From contig DAOUHR010000173.1 of assembly GCA_034428635.1 (NCBI GenBank), positions 1-8,317 on the forward strand: a stretch of 8,317 nt of DNA, given 5' to 3'. Source of the stretch: Bin22 sp034428635 (GTDB taxonomy: Bacteria; Chloroflexota; Dehalococcoidia; Lucifugimonadales; UBA3495). The notes under the pieces are model-generated. The model was not told the DNA's origin. It saw nothing but the letters and a program-made list of their open reading frames with translations, and searched no databases. Positions 1-5,728 of this stretch are shown here, piece after piece. The stretch's first letter is position 1. Each line of letters starts with the position of its first letter. The position numbers were made by a program, and so were the translations under genes.

Positions 1-294
1 GCCGTTGAACTGCTCTTGAACCTGCGCCAGCGTCCAACCCTCTGCTTCTTCGGTCATGTACTTCTGGTCGGCCCAAAGGTCGTACTCCTCTACGTTTCCC
101 GAGAGCAGCCCCTGCAGGATTTCGGGTACCCCGCCAGGTGGGGTATAGAGCATGTGGGTGATAACCTCCCGGGCAGACCAGGTCTCCTCATCCGGACGCC
201 AGTCCAGGCTGCTTTCCATACCTTCAAGAATATGGAAAAGTTCCGAACGTATTTCAGTAACGTTGGTCAGATGCTGGTCCCTGGCAATGGTCAT
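1..294 (-). CDS. DinB-like four-helix-bundle protein, N-terminal part (runs off the left edge)
   Basis: An open frame enters from the left edge and starts at the ATG at 294-292, giving 98 residues with no stop before base 1. The start is well supported: a GGAGG lies five bases upstream (ATG is preceded by GGAGGATGAC). A competing ATG at 299 meets a stop after two codons. The visible part reads as the first half of a DinB/YfiT-like fold. It has an N-terminal helix with a run such as EIRSELFHILEGM, followed by a WSAREVITHML segment (about residues 39-49). In this superfamily that segment carries the first metal-binding His, here His47. Members include thiol-dependent transferases and many proteins of unknown role, so no substrate can be given. 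It sits 32 bases after the DUF2269-like gene and is probably last or near last in the galU transcript. The fold call is fairly secure; the function is unknown. Confidence 0.75.
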   Translation of the reverse strand, partial: MTIARDQHLTNVTEIRSELFHILEGMESSLDWRPDEETWSAREVITHMLYTPPGGVPEILQGLLSGNVEEYDLWADQKYMTEEAEGWTLAQVQEQFNG

Positions 295-326
295 GTCATC
301 CTCCGGCAAAAGAACTGGATCCTGTG

Positions 327-788
327 TCACGGCTTGAACACCATCAGGAACAAGACTATCACCGGGATCAATGTCACGATACCCCCGGCCATGCTCCAGA
401 GCTTGCTGGCCCGCCGGTAGTTGTCACTCTGGTCTACTCCCTCCAGGGTCTCGGCGGCAAGTCGGGCCATGCGCCGCTGCTGGGGCAGAAGTACCGCCAG
501 CCAGAGAATGACCATCACAATCACCAGGACAAAGGAAGCCCCCAGCCAGAGTTCCTGGAACCTGTCCCAACTGGTAAGGCCAGCCATCCAGATTCCGGTG
601 CCCAGCAGGACGACTATTCCGGGCAGGGTGAACGTGAAGTCCGAACGCACCAGCCCCTGGGCAGTGGTAGCGATAGTCTCGGGATTACCCGAACGGTCGG
701 CCCGCGCCTTCCAGAAGGCCGAACTTATCTGGTGGCCCATCAGCCAGACGGCGGAAAATATGTGAAGGGTCAACAACAGGCTAAACAT
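327..788 (-). CDS. DUF2269-like integral membrane protein, four predicted helices
   Basis: This encodes a 153-residue hydrophobic protein. I chose the ATG at 788-786 because a GGAG lies seven bases upstream. A TTG two codons earlier (794) would sit only two bases from that GGAG. Four membrane segments are apparent at roughly residues 3-23, 54-72, 82-102 and 130-150. The N-terminus carries an LHIFSAVWLMGH pattern, with histidine and glycine in the first helix, like the DUF2269 family of small predicted membrane proteins. The loop after helix 3 is basic (QQRRMARLAAE). The biochemical role of the family is not established. The gene lies 13 bases after the DUF4386-like gene and 32 bases before the DinB-like gene, so co-transcription from the galU promoter is likely. 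The family assignment rests on remembered pattern and length, and other four-helix families are possible. Confidence 0.65.
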   Translation of the reverse strand: MFSLLLTLHIFSAVWLMGHQISSAFWKARADRSGNPETIATTAQGLVRSDFTFTLPGIVVLLGTGIWMAGLTSWDRFQELWLGASFVLVIVMVILWLAVLLPQQRRMARLAAETLEGVDQSDNYRRASKLWSMAGGIVTLIPVIVLFLMVFKP

Positions 789-801
789 TAACAATCTCCA
801 G

Positions 802-1557
802 TTAAGTGTTCTGCTCCGCAGGGATTGAATTGGCTGTACCCTTCCAGGTAATCAGCCCCGCCACCACCAGCAACCACAGCAGCAGGGCCCCGCCACCAAG
901 ACGGTGCAGGGCGGATGCGCCCGGATCCCAGATAAAGAACATTGCGATAGCGGTCACCCAGCCGGCCCAGCCCAGCCACCGAGGCAGGGGCCTGGCAAAG
1001 ACAAACAGGGCGCTCAACGCGGCTACACCCAGCGCCGCCGCCGTGAATCCCACCCTGCCAGCGATTGCCCGCACTGGTTCTATGGCGAAAAAGGCAAACT
1101 CTTGCATATTGCTGGTCAGGACGGCAGTTTCGGGCACTGGCGCTCCGTATATGTCAGCCAGCGCCAGGCCCGCCAGGCTGGAATACAGCGAGAATATTCC
1201 CGCGGTGCCCAGAAACACGGCGGTCAGCAAGGACATCGTGCGGTCATGGGCGCGGAAGACCTGGTAAATGGGGACTGCTGCTGCCAGGAGCAGGAAAGCG
1301 GCAAACAGGTTGGCGATCTTGCTGGCGAGGTACCAGGAATGATTGGCCGAAATCATCACTATGGAACCGAACGCATCCGGCTGGTCTGCGCCGCTTGCAA
1401 TCCTGGTTACTATGGTGACTATCTGGGCAATGCTGTAAAGAAGCAATAGAACGGCGGTAAGGCGCTCCAGCGTCCGATGAGACAGGACTTCCCGACGAAG
1501 GGTATCGGTAGTAAGGGTATCGGTAGTAAGGGTATCGGTAGGATGGGAGGTCTGCAT
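802..1557 (-). CDS. DUF4386-like integral membrane protein with a repetitive N-terminal tail
   Basis: This encodes a 251-residue protein with about six membrane segments (roughly residues 33-52, 76-98, 108-134, 163-187, 195-210 and 216-236). Length, helix count and composition resemble DUF4386-type membrane proteins of unknown function. The N-terminal 30 residues are cytoplasmic-looking and hydrophilic. They contain the repeat TDTLTTDTLTTDTL, encoded by nearly three perfect 15-base units. The ATG at 1557 is my preferred start, with GGAAGAG about nine bases upstream. A TTG at 1578 overlaps the galU stop codon as TTGA and would add seven residues (MKEETSS), so translational coupling to galU is a real alternative. 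Either way the gene directly follows galU and precedes the DUF2269-like gene. I see no catalytic motif. The coding status is secure, the family label is tentative and the function unknown. Confidence 0.7.
   Translation of the reverse strand: MQTSHPTDTLTTDTLTTDTLRREVLSHRTLERLTAVLLLLYSIAQIVTIVTRIASGADQPDAFGSIVMISANHSWYLASKIANLFAAFLLLAAAVPIYQVFRAHDRTMSLLTAVFLGTAGIFSLYSSLAGLALADIYGAPVPETAVLTSNMQEFAFFAIEPVRAIAGRVGFTAAALGVAALSALFVFARPLPRWLGWAGWVTAIAMFFIWDPGASALHRLGGGALLLWLLVVAGLITWKGTANSIPAEQNT
1498..1541. repeat. 15-base tandem repeat, about 2.9 copies, inside a coding region
   Basis: On the plus strand the unit AAGGGTATCGGTAGT occurs at 1498-1512 and 1513-1527 and again as 14 matching bases from 1528. 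The copies are identical. The unit is a multiple of three, so copy-number change by slippage would keep the reading frame of the DUF4386-like gene and only alter the number of TDTLT units in its N-terminal tail. Confidence 0.95.
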
Positions 1558-1574
1558 AGATGATGTCTCTTCCT

Positions 1575-2453
1575 TCAAGCGTCTGCCAGTTTACTGGACA
1601 GGCCAGTGATCAGGGCGGACACGGAATCCCGCGTGTCTTCCCGGGCCAGGCCAAACTCCAGTGAGGCGCGCAGCAGGCCCATGGGTGTACCACCGTCGTA
1701 CCTGGTGCCCCGGAACTCGTAGGCATAAACATCCCGCTCTTCCAGGAGAAGCTGGATGCCGTCGGTAAGCTGGATTTCACCCTTGGCGCCGGGTGGAGTC
1801 TTTTCCAGGCAGCCGAAAATTTCCGCAGGGAGAATGTAGCGGCCTACGATGCTCAAATTTGAAGGAGCGTCCTCCCTGGCGGGTTTCTCAACCAGGCCCT
1901 TCACGAAGTGAGTCCGTTCTCCTTTTTCGTCAGCGTCCACGACGCCGTAATTGTGGATCACTTCCCAGGGTACCTGCTCCACGGCGATTACCCCGCCCTC
2001 ATGCTGGTCGACGACATCCAGCATCTGCGAAATCACGCCCGGGCGGTGGTCAATGATATCGTCAGGGAGAATCACCACGAATGGCTCATAGCCCACCGCG
2101 TCCCTGGCAGTCAGGACCGCGTGGCCCAGCCCAAGAGGTTCCTCCTGGATCACGAAGGAAACGTGAGCCAGGCTGGAAACATACCGTATGGATTCGAGAA
2201 GATCGGAGGCCCCGGTTTCTTCCAAACGCTGTTCCAGTTCCGGACGGGATTGGAAGTAGGCGGCTATGGATTCCTTCCCCCGGGCGGTTACTACGATCAC
2301 TTCTTCAACGCCCGCCTCGGCAGCCTCTTCCACCACGTATTGCAGCATGGGCCGGTCCAGGATAGGCAGCAGTTCCTTGGGCACCGATTTGGTGATGGGC
2401 AGAAAGCGGGTGCCCAACCCGGCGGCGGGTATAACGGCTTTCTTGACGTGCAT
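1575..2453 (-). CDS. galU: UTP-glucose-1-phosphate uridylyltransferase
   Basis: This cytoplasmic enzyme makes UDP-glucose and pyrophosphate from UTP and glucose-1-phosphate, for envelope polysaccharide, glycolipid or trehalose/glycogen-type pathways. The 292-residue product matches the usual GalU length. It shows the nucleotide-binding loop AAGLGTRFLP (10-19) followed by KSVPKELLPI. Further motifs are EEPLGLGHAV (104-113), LPDD (129-132, metal and sugar nucleotide site), VEKP (188-191), GRYIL (204-208), GEIQLTDGI (225-233) and RYDGGTPMG (251-259). At that last motif many GalU proteins have a lysine (YDxGxKxG), where this one has Pro in GTPMG. The ATG at 2453 is chosen because AGGTGA lies five bases upstream; a GTG three codons earlier overlaps that ribosome site. 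It is the first gene of the minus-strand cluster, and its stop is within 20 bases of the next start. Identity is very secure. Confidence 0.95.
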   Translation of the reverse strand: MHVKKAVIPAAGLGTRFLPITKSVPKELLPILDRPMLQYVVEEAAEAGVEEVIVVTARGKESIAAYFQSRPELEQRLEETGASDLLESIRYVSSLAHVSFVIQEEPLGLGHAVLTARDAVGYEPFVVILPDDIIDHRPGVISQMLDVVDQHEGGVIAVEQVPWEVIHNYGVVDADEKGERTHFVKGLVEKPAREDAPSNLSIVGRYILPAEIFGCLEKTPPGAKGEIQLTDGIQLLLEERDVYAYEFRGTRYDGGTPMGLLRASLEFGLAREDTRDSVSALITGLSSKLADA

Positions 2454-2473
2454 GGTAATCACCTATTGATGCA

Positions 2474-2482
2474 ATTCTAACA
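2474..2482 (-). promoter_or_regulatory. Predicted extended -10 promoter for galU and the minus-strand cluster
   Basis: Read on the minus strand, 2482-2474 is TGTTAGAAT: a TG dinucleotide, one base, then TAGAAT, which matches five of six bases of the sigma-70 -10 consensus. I see no good -35 element at 16-18 bases upstream, as is usual for extended -10 promoters. Transcription would begin near 2467, leaving a leader of only about 14 bases that includes the AGGTGA ribosome site of galU. This is a prediction from pattern alone. Confidence 0.55.
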
Positions 2483-2699
2483 TCCGCCCACTTCCGTTGG
2501 CGTAAGGCAAGGTGTCTGGGCGTAATCGATTGCGCTGCTTGTCTTCGTACTTTGTTTGTAAAAACTTGAGCCCAAAACGTAATCCGGGACGGAATTTGCC
2601 ATTTTCACCCAGTGGAGAAGGCCATTCTGACTCGATAACATTCTCGAAGGTGGACAACCAAATTCCTTTACCACGCGTGGATCGCGGGAGGAATTATAT
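2483..2699. other. Divergent intergenic region between the galU and SRP RNA promoters
   Basis: About 217 bases lie between the two predicted promoters. The segment is locally A/T-richer than its neighbours, for example around 2548-2580. I see no convincing gene: the open frames here are short, lack homology-like motifs and would overlap the promoters. The only structured element I find is the perfect 10-base palindrome CCACGCGTGG at 2671-2680, about 20 bases upstream of the SRP -35 box. Confidence 0.6.
2671..2680. promoter_or_regulatory. Perfect 10-base palindrome upstream of the SRP RNA promoter (possible operator)
   Basis: CCACGCGTGG is identical to its own reverse complement. It ends 19 bases before the TTGACA box, a position that could suit an activator or repressor dimer. 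A palindrome of this size can arise by chance in GC-rich DNA, so the regulatory reading is speculative. Confidence 0.25.
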
Positions 2700-2728
2700 T
2701 TGACAGTGTTGCGGGACTACCCTACCAT
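2700..2728 (+). promoter_or_regulatory. Sigma-70-type promoter of the SRP RNA gene
   Basis: A perfect -35 box TTGACA at 2700-2705 is followed by a 17-base spacer and TACCAT at 2723-2728, which matches four of six -10 positions including the key first T-A and last A-T. The predicted RNA start at 2736 lies eight bases after the -10 box, as expected. Spacing and distance to the independently defined 5' end of the RNA agree well. Confidence 0.8.
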
Positions 2729-2735
2729 TATTCAC

Positions 2736-3008
2736 GAGACCGTGCTAGACGGGGAGCTAGCGGTGCCCTCTACCCGCAATCCGCTATAGCGGGGTGTAAT
2801 TCCCCCTTTAGGCCAAACCTGTTGGACCGCTTCCCGGGGTGCGCAGTGTTGATGGCCGGGTCCCACGCGGCGCAGGCTTGTGAACCCCGCCAGGTCCGAG
2901 AGGAAGCAACGGTAAACAGGTCCCTGCGGGTGCCGTGGGAACGCCTGGCCTGAGTTGTGGCCCTGGAAATGCCCATAGGGTTTTCGTCAACGGGGGGTGC
3001 GCGGTCTC
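2736..3008 (+). ncRNA. ffs: Signal recognition particle RNA, large bacterial type with Alu domain
   Basis: This is the RNA scaffold of the signal recognition particle, which with Ffh brings ribosomes making membrane or secreted proteins to FtsY. The ends are set by pairing of GAGACCG (2736-2742) with CGGTCTC (3002-3008), giving about 273 nt, the size of the Bacillus-type RNA rather than the roughly 114 nt E. coli 4.5S RNA. The Alu domain is clear from 2743 on, with GCTAGACGGGGAGCTAGCGG, CTACCCGCAATCCGC and a GGGGTGTAATTCCCC-like hairpin. Helix 5 is supported by CCTGTTGG (2818-2825) pairing with TCAACGGG (2987-2994). The Ffh-binding stem pairs GGCCGGG (2854-2860) with CCTGGCC (2944-2950) and TCCCACG (2861-2867) with CGTGGGA (2934-2940). 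Its tip has TGAACC (2881-2886) and CAGGTCC-GAGA-GGAAGCA (2891-2908), the highly conserved Ffh site. The tetraloop is GAGA instead of the usual GGAA. Confidence 0.95.
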
Positions 3009-3033
3009 TTATCCGAGGTTCCCGTAATTTGCC

Positions 3034-3867
3034 GTGACTTCCATATCTTCTGCACCGTCTTTTCCCTCCGCCCGCGCCCGCAAGTCCCTGGGACAGCACT
3101 TTCTGGTTGATAGCCGGATTCTGGCCCGGATAGTTGCAGCGGCGCAGCTAAGTGCCGGCGACCTGGTGGTGGAAATAGGCCCCGGCCGAGGCGCGTTGAC
3201 CCGCCGCCTGCTGTCCCACTCTGCACGGGTGGTGGCGATAGAAATGGACGACGGCCTGGCAAAGTCCCTCCCTGCCCGGCTGGACAATCCTGCCGACTTT
3301 TCCGTATTGAGTGCCGACGCCCGCACGGTCGACTTGTCTGAAGTGGTGGTTGCCGGTGAACCCTACAAGGTCGTGGCGAACCTGCCTTACTACGCTGCCA
3401 ACCCCATCATCCGCCGTTTTCTGGAGGCCGAAAACCGCCCAACCGAAATGGTGGTAATGGTGCAGCGGGAAGTGGCCGAAAGCATGACCGCCGCTCCGGG
3501 CAAGATGTCTATCCTCTCTGTAGCCGTCCAGTTTTACGCGACCGCCAATATGGTATGCAGCGTTCCACCATCGGCCTTCCGTCCCGCCCCCAAGGTTACC
3601 TCGGCGGTGGTGCGCCTGGACCTCCTGCCCAAACCGGCCCTGGATGCAACCGAGGCGCAGGCGTTTTTTGACCTGGTACGGGCCGGGTTTTCTGCGCCCC
3701 GAAAGCAACTGCACAACTCCCTGGGACACGGACTGGGACTGGCCTCGACCGCAACTCATCATATTCTGGAAGGCGCCGGTATTGATGGCTCCAGAAGGGC
3801 TGGAACTCTCTCCCTGGACGAGTGGCTGGAAGTCTACCAGGTGTGGGCAGGCGCCGATGTTTGCTAG
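3034..3867 (+). CDS. rsmA: 16S rRNA (adenine1518-N6/adenine1519-N6)-dimethyltransferase RsmA
   Basis: RsmA (KsgA) uses S-adenosylmethionine to dimethylate two adjacent adenines in the 3' terminal hairpin of 16S rRNA, a late step in 30S assembly; its loss typically gives kasugamycin resistance. The 277-residue length is normal. Motifs in order are the family signature SLGQHFL (18-24), SAM-binding motif I VEIGPGRGALT (46-56), the acidic ribose-contacting residue in VVAIEMD (Glu70), SADA (93-96), catalytic motif IV NLPYY (116-120), and FRPAPKV (182-188) with F219/RKQL (223-226) near the C-terminal domain. The start is GTG at 3034; the nearest Shine-Dalgarno-like GAGG (3015-3018) is about 15 bases away, so initiation may be weak. 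It begins only 25 bases after the SRP RNA and ends 18 bases before ispE. Confidence 0.95.
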   Translation: MTSISSAPSFPSARARKSLGQHFLVDSRILARIVAAAQLSAGDLVVEIGPGRGALTRRLLSHSARVVAIEMDDGLAKSLPARLDNPADFSVLSADARTVDLSEVVVAGEPYKVVANLPYYAANPIIRRFLEAENRPTEMVVMVQREVAESMTAAPGKMSILSVAVQFYATANMVCSVPPSAFRPAPKVTSAVVRLDLLPKPALDATEAQAFFDLVRAGFSAPRKQLHNSLGHGLGLASTATHHILEGAGIDGSRRAGTLSLDEWLEVYQVWAGADVC

Positions 3868-3885
3868 TGTGAACGGGGGCAAGGG

Positions 3886-4767
3886 TTGCTAGTCCAGGCC
3901 CACGCCAAGCTGAACCTGTGCCTGGAAGCGCTGGGACGCCGCCCGGACGGCTACCACGAGGTCAGGACCGTGATGCAGGCCATTGACCTGGCCGATGATT
4001 TGGAGATTGTTCCGTCAACCGGCCTTCGGGTGCGGTGCGACGATCCAGACCTGGAGGGAGAGAAGAACCTGGTGTGGCAGGCGGCCACGGCGCTGGCTGC
4101 CAGTTGTAGACGGCTGCCATTGGCGGAAATCACCATTAACAAGCGAATTCCGGTGGGGATGGGCCTGGGAGGCGGAAGCAGCGATGCGGCGGCGGCCCTG
4201 CTGGCGCTGAACGATCTCTGGGGCATCAACCTGCCCCTGGAGAAGTTGGTGGAAATCGGCTCACGTCTTGGCTCCGACGTTCCTTATTTCTTTTGGGGTG
4301 GCGCCGCCCTTTGCAGCGGGCGGGGTGATATCATTGAACCCGTTCCCGGTCTAACAGCGGTCCCGCTTACAATGATCATTCCGGAATCCACCATCCAGTC
4401 CAAGACCGCCCGTATGTACAGCCGCCTGGGTACCTCCGATTTCAGCGATGGCGGCGTGACCCGGCGCTGTTTGCAGAACCTGATGGAAGGCCAGTGGGCG
4501 GACGATCTTTCATATAACGTGTTTCAGGATATCGCGATTCGGGAATTTCCCGGGCTGGAGGAGATTTTCGGTGTGGTAACGGCAGCCTGCGGCCGGCGTC
4601 CTCACCTCACCGGCGCCGGGCCCGCCATGTTCCTTCTTCCTTCTTCGGAAAGAGAGCACGCTGTCGTCTCTCAGGCCTTGCAACTTTACGGGGCACAGGC
4701 GTATTTTGTACGCACGCTGGGCCGGACTCGCGGAAGAGTTGCCGGCGCGGGCATTACCAATCCATAG
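3886..4767 (+). CDS. ispE: 4-diphosphocytidyl-2-C-methyl-D-erythritol kinase (MEP pathway)
   Basis: IspE phosphorylates CDP-methylerythritol with ATP in the non-mevalonate route to isoprenoid precursors. The 293-residue protein has the GHMP-kinase layout: HAKLNLCLEALGRRPDGYHE at the N-terminus with the catalytic Lys8, the ATP-binding glycine loop PVGMGLGGGSSDAAAALLAL (89-108), GSDVPYFFWGG with catalytic Asp131, and the C-terminal LTGAGPAMFL (241-250), equivalent to the usual SGSG loop. The start is a TTG at 3886. It is the only plausible start, since the in-frame upstream codons run straight back to the rsmA stop without ATG or GTG. The G-rich CGGGGGCAAGG just before it may serve as ribosome site. 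It follows rsmA by 18 bases; rsmA-ispE adjacency is common in bacteria. Its presence implies the organism uses the MEP pathway. Confidence 0.95.
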   Translation: MLVQAHAKLNLCLEALGRRPDGYHEVRTVMQAIDLADDLEIVPSTGLRVRCDDPDLEGEKNLVWQAATALAASCRRLPLAEITINKRIPVGMGLGGGSSDAAAALLALNDLWGINLPLEKLVEIGSRLGSDVPYFFWGGAALCSGRGDIIEPVPGLTAVPLTMIIPESTIQSKTARMYSRLGTSDFSDGGVTRRCLQNLMEGQWADDLSYNVFQDIAIREFPGLEEIFGVVTAACGRRPHLTGAGPAMFLLPSSEREHAVVSQALQLYGAQAYFVRTLGRTRGRVAGAGITNP

Positions 4768-4805
4768 AGCAGTAATCACTCCCTTAAATCAGAGAGAAAC
4801 ATTAA

Positions 4806-5717
4806 ATGAGCATTCTGGGCGCAATCAACATACCATTTAGTCCCTACATAATTGACTACGGGCCGTTCCTGCTTTCCTGGCACGGATTTTTTACCTTCGT
4901 GGCAGTGGCGGCGGCCGTTTTCCTGACCGTCCGCTGGGGCCGCCGGGAAGGAATGGACGGAGACGCGGTCCTCTCCATTTCCATGTTGTGCATCATTGGC
5001 GGCATCATCGGGGCGAGGATTCTCCACGTCGTCGACTTCTGGGACATTTACTCCAACGACCCTCTACGAATCATTATGGTGTGGGAGGGCGGCATCGCCA
5101 TATTTGGGGCCATTATTGGTGGCTTTATCGCCGGGGCGTCCTACATTCTGATCAGAAACTCCGAATGGTTCCTGGCGTTTTGGGGTAAGTTTCTGCCTTT
5201 CGCTGGGGAACCTGAGAAGGCGCCCCTGCCGAGAATCGGGCACCTGGCGGACGTGGCCGCTCCCGCCCTGCTGCTGGCGATGGCCATCGGCCGGATTGGC
5301 GACATAATCAACGGGGAGCACTTGGCCAAGTTTACGGACCTTCCCTGGGGCGTTGTCTACTCCAACCTGGAAAGTCCCGGGGCATTCCGGGCGGCCAGCC
5401 ACCCGGCAGTGGGCTACGAGCTTATTATGGACCTGATTATCTTCGCGATAATCTGGCCCTTGCGGCACCGGTTGCGTCCCCATGGAATGGTGTTTGTGCT
5501 CTACGGCGCTATGTATTCGATCGGCAGGTTCTTCGTCAGCTTCCTTAGGGTGGAGTCCAACACCTACTTTGGCGGCGCCCTGAACGAAGCGCAGATAGTG
5601 TCCCTGATAGTGATACTCATCGCGGTACCCCTGCTGGTTTACAAGGCCCAAATTGTTCGGCCGGCCCGGCGAAATACTCCAACCCCTCAGCGCCGAACGG
5701 GGGCTGCGGAGGAATAG
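4806..5717 (+). CDS. lgt: Prolipoprotein diacylglyceryl transferase, with divergent active-site residues
   Basis: Lgt moves a diacylglyceryl group from phosphatidylglycerol to the lipobox cysteine of lipoprotein precursors in the cytoplasmic membrane. The 303-residue product has about seven hydrophobic segments and the family landmarks: LLSWHGFFTF (22-31), VWEGGIAIFGAIIGG (92-106), the signature GRIGDIINGEH (162-172), LPWGVVY (179-185), HPAVGYE (199-205) and YSIGRFFVSFLR (237-248). The start is ATG with GAGAG about nine bases upstream. Several residues reported as essential or important in E. coli Lgt appear replaced: Tyr26 by His26, His103 by Phe100, Asn146 by Asp166, Gly154 by Ala174 and Glu243 by Ser245. 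Arg143, Glu151 and Arg239 appear kept as Arg163, Glu171 and Arg241. This alignment was done by eye. The C-terminal tail (about 285-303) is basic and hydrophilic. Third in the rsmA run. Confidence 0.9.
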   Translation: MSILGAINIPFSPYIIDYGPFLLSWHGFFTFVAVAAAVFLTVRWGRREGMDGDAVLSISMLCIIGGIIGARILHVVDFWDIYSNDPLRIIMVWEGGIAIFGAIIGGFIAGASYILIRNSEWFLAFWGKFLPFAGEPEKAPLPRIGHLADVAAPALLLAMAIGRIGDIINGEHLAKFTDLPWGVVYSNLESPGAFRAASHPAVGYELIMDLIIFAIIWPLRHRLRPHGMVFVLYGAMYSIGRFFVSFLRVESNTYFGGALNEAQIVSLIVILIAVPLLVYKAQIVRPARRNTPTPQRRTGAAEE

Positions 5718-5728
5718 CGGCGAAGCGC

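Noticed and set aside
16..420. A 134-codon plus-strand frame at the left edge
   Set aside because: The minus strand here carries the DinB-like start with a good ribosome site and the end of the DUF2269-like gene, so the plus-strand frame is a shadow.
2463..2703. Open frames of 63-65 codons on both strands in the galU-ffs spacer
   Set aside because: They overlap each other and both promoters, have mixed composition without motifs, and no supported ribosome site.
2697..2790. A short plus-strand frame starting at TTG 2700 after a GGGAGG sequence
   Set aside because: It runs through the SRP promoter and into the Alu domain of the SRP RNA and ends after about 30 codons. The RNA and promoter explain the sequence fully.
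2770..3099. Minus-strand frames of 60-109 codons opposite the SRP RNA
   Set aside because: They lie across the conserved SRP RNA fold and the start of rsmA; the sequence is accounted for by the RNA.
3148..3882. A 244-codon minus-strand frame opposite rsmA
   Set aside because: It is the antisense of a gene with every RsmA motif; its translation is His/Gly/Gln-rich with no recognisable domain, as expected of a GC-rich shadow.
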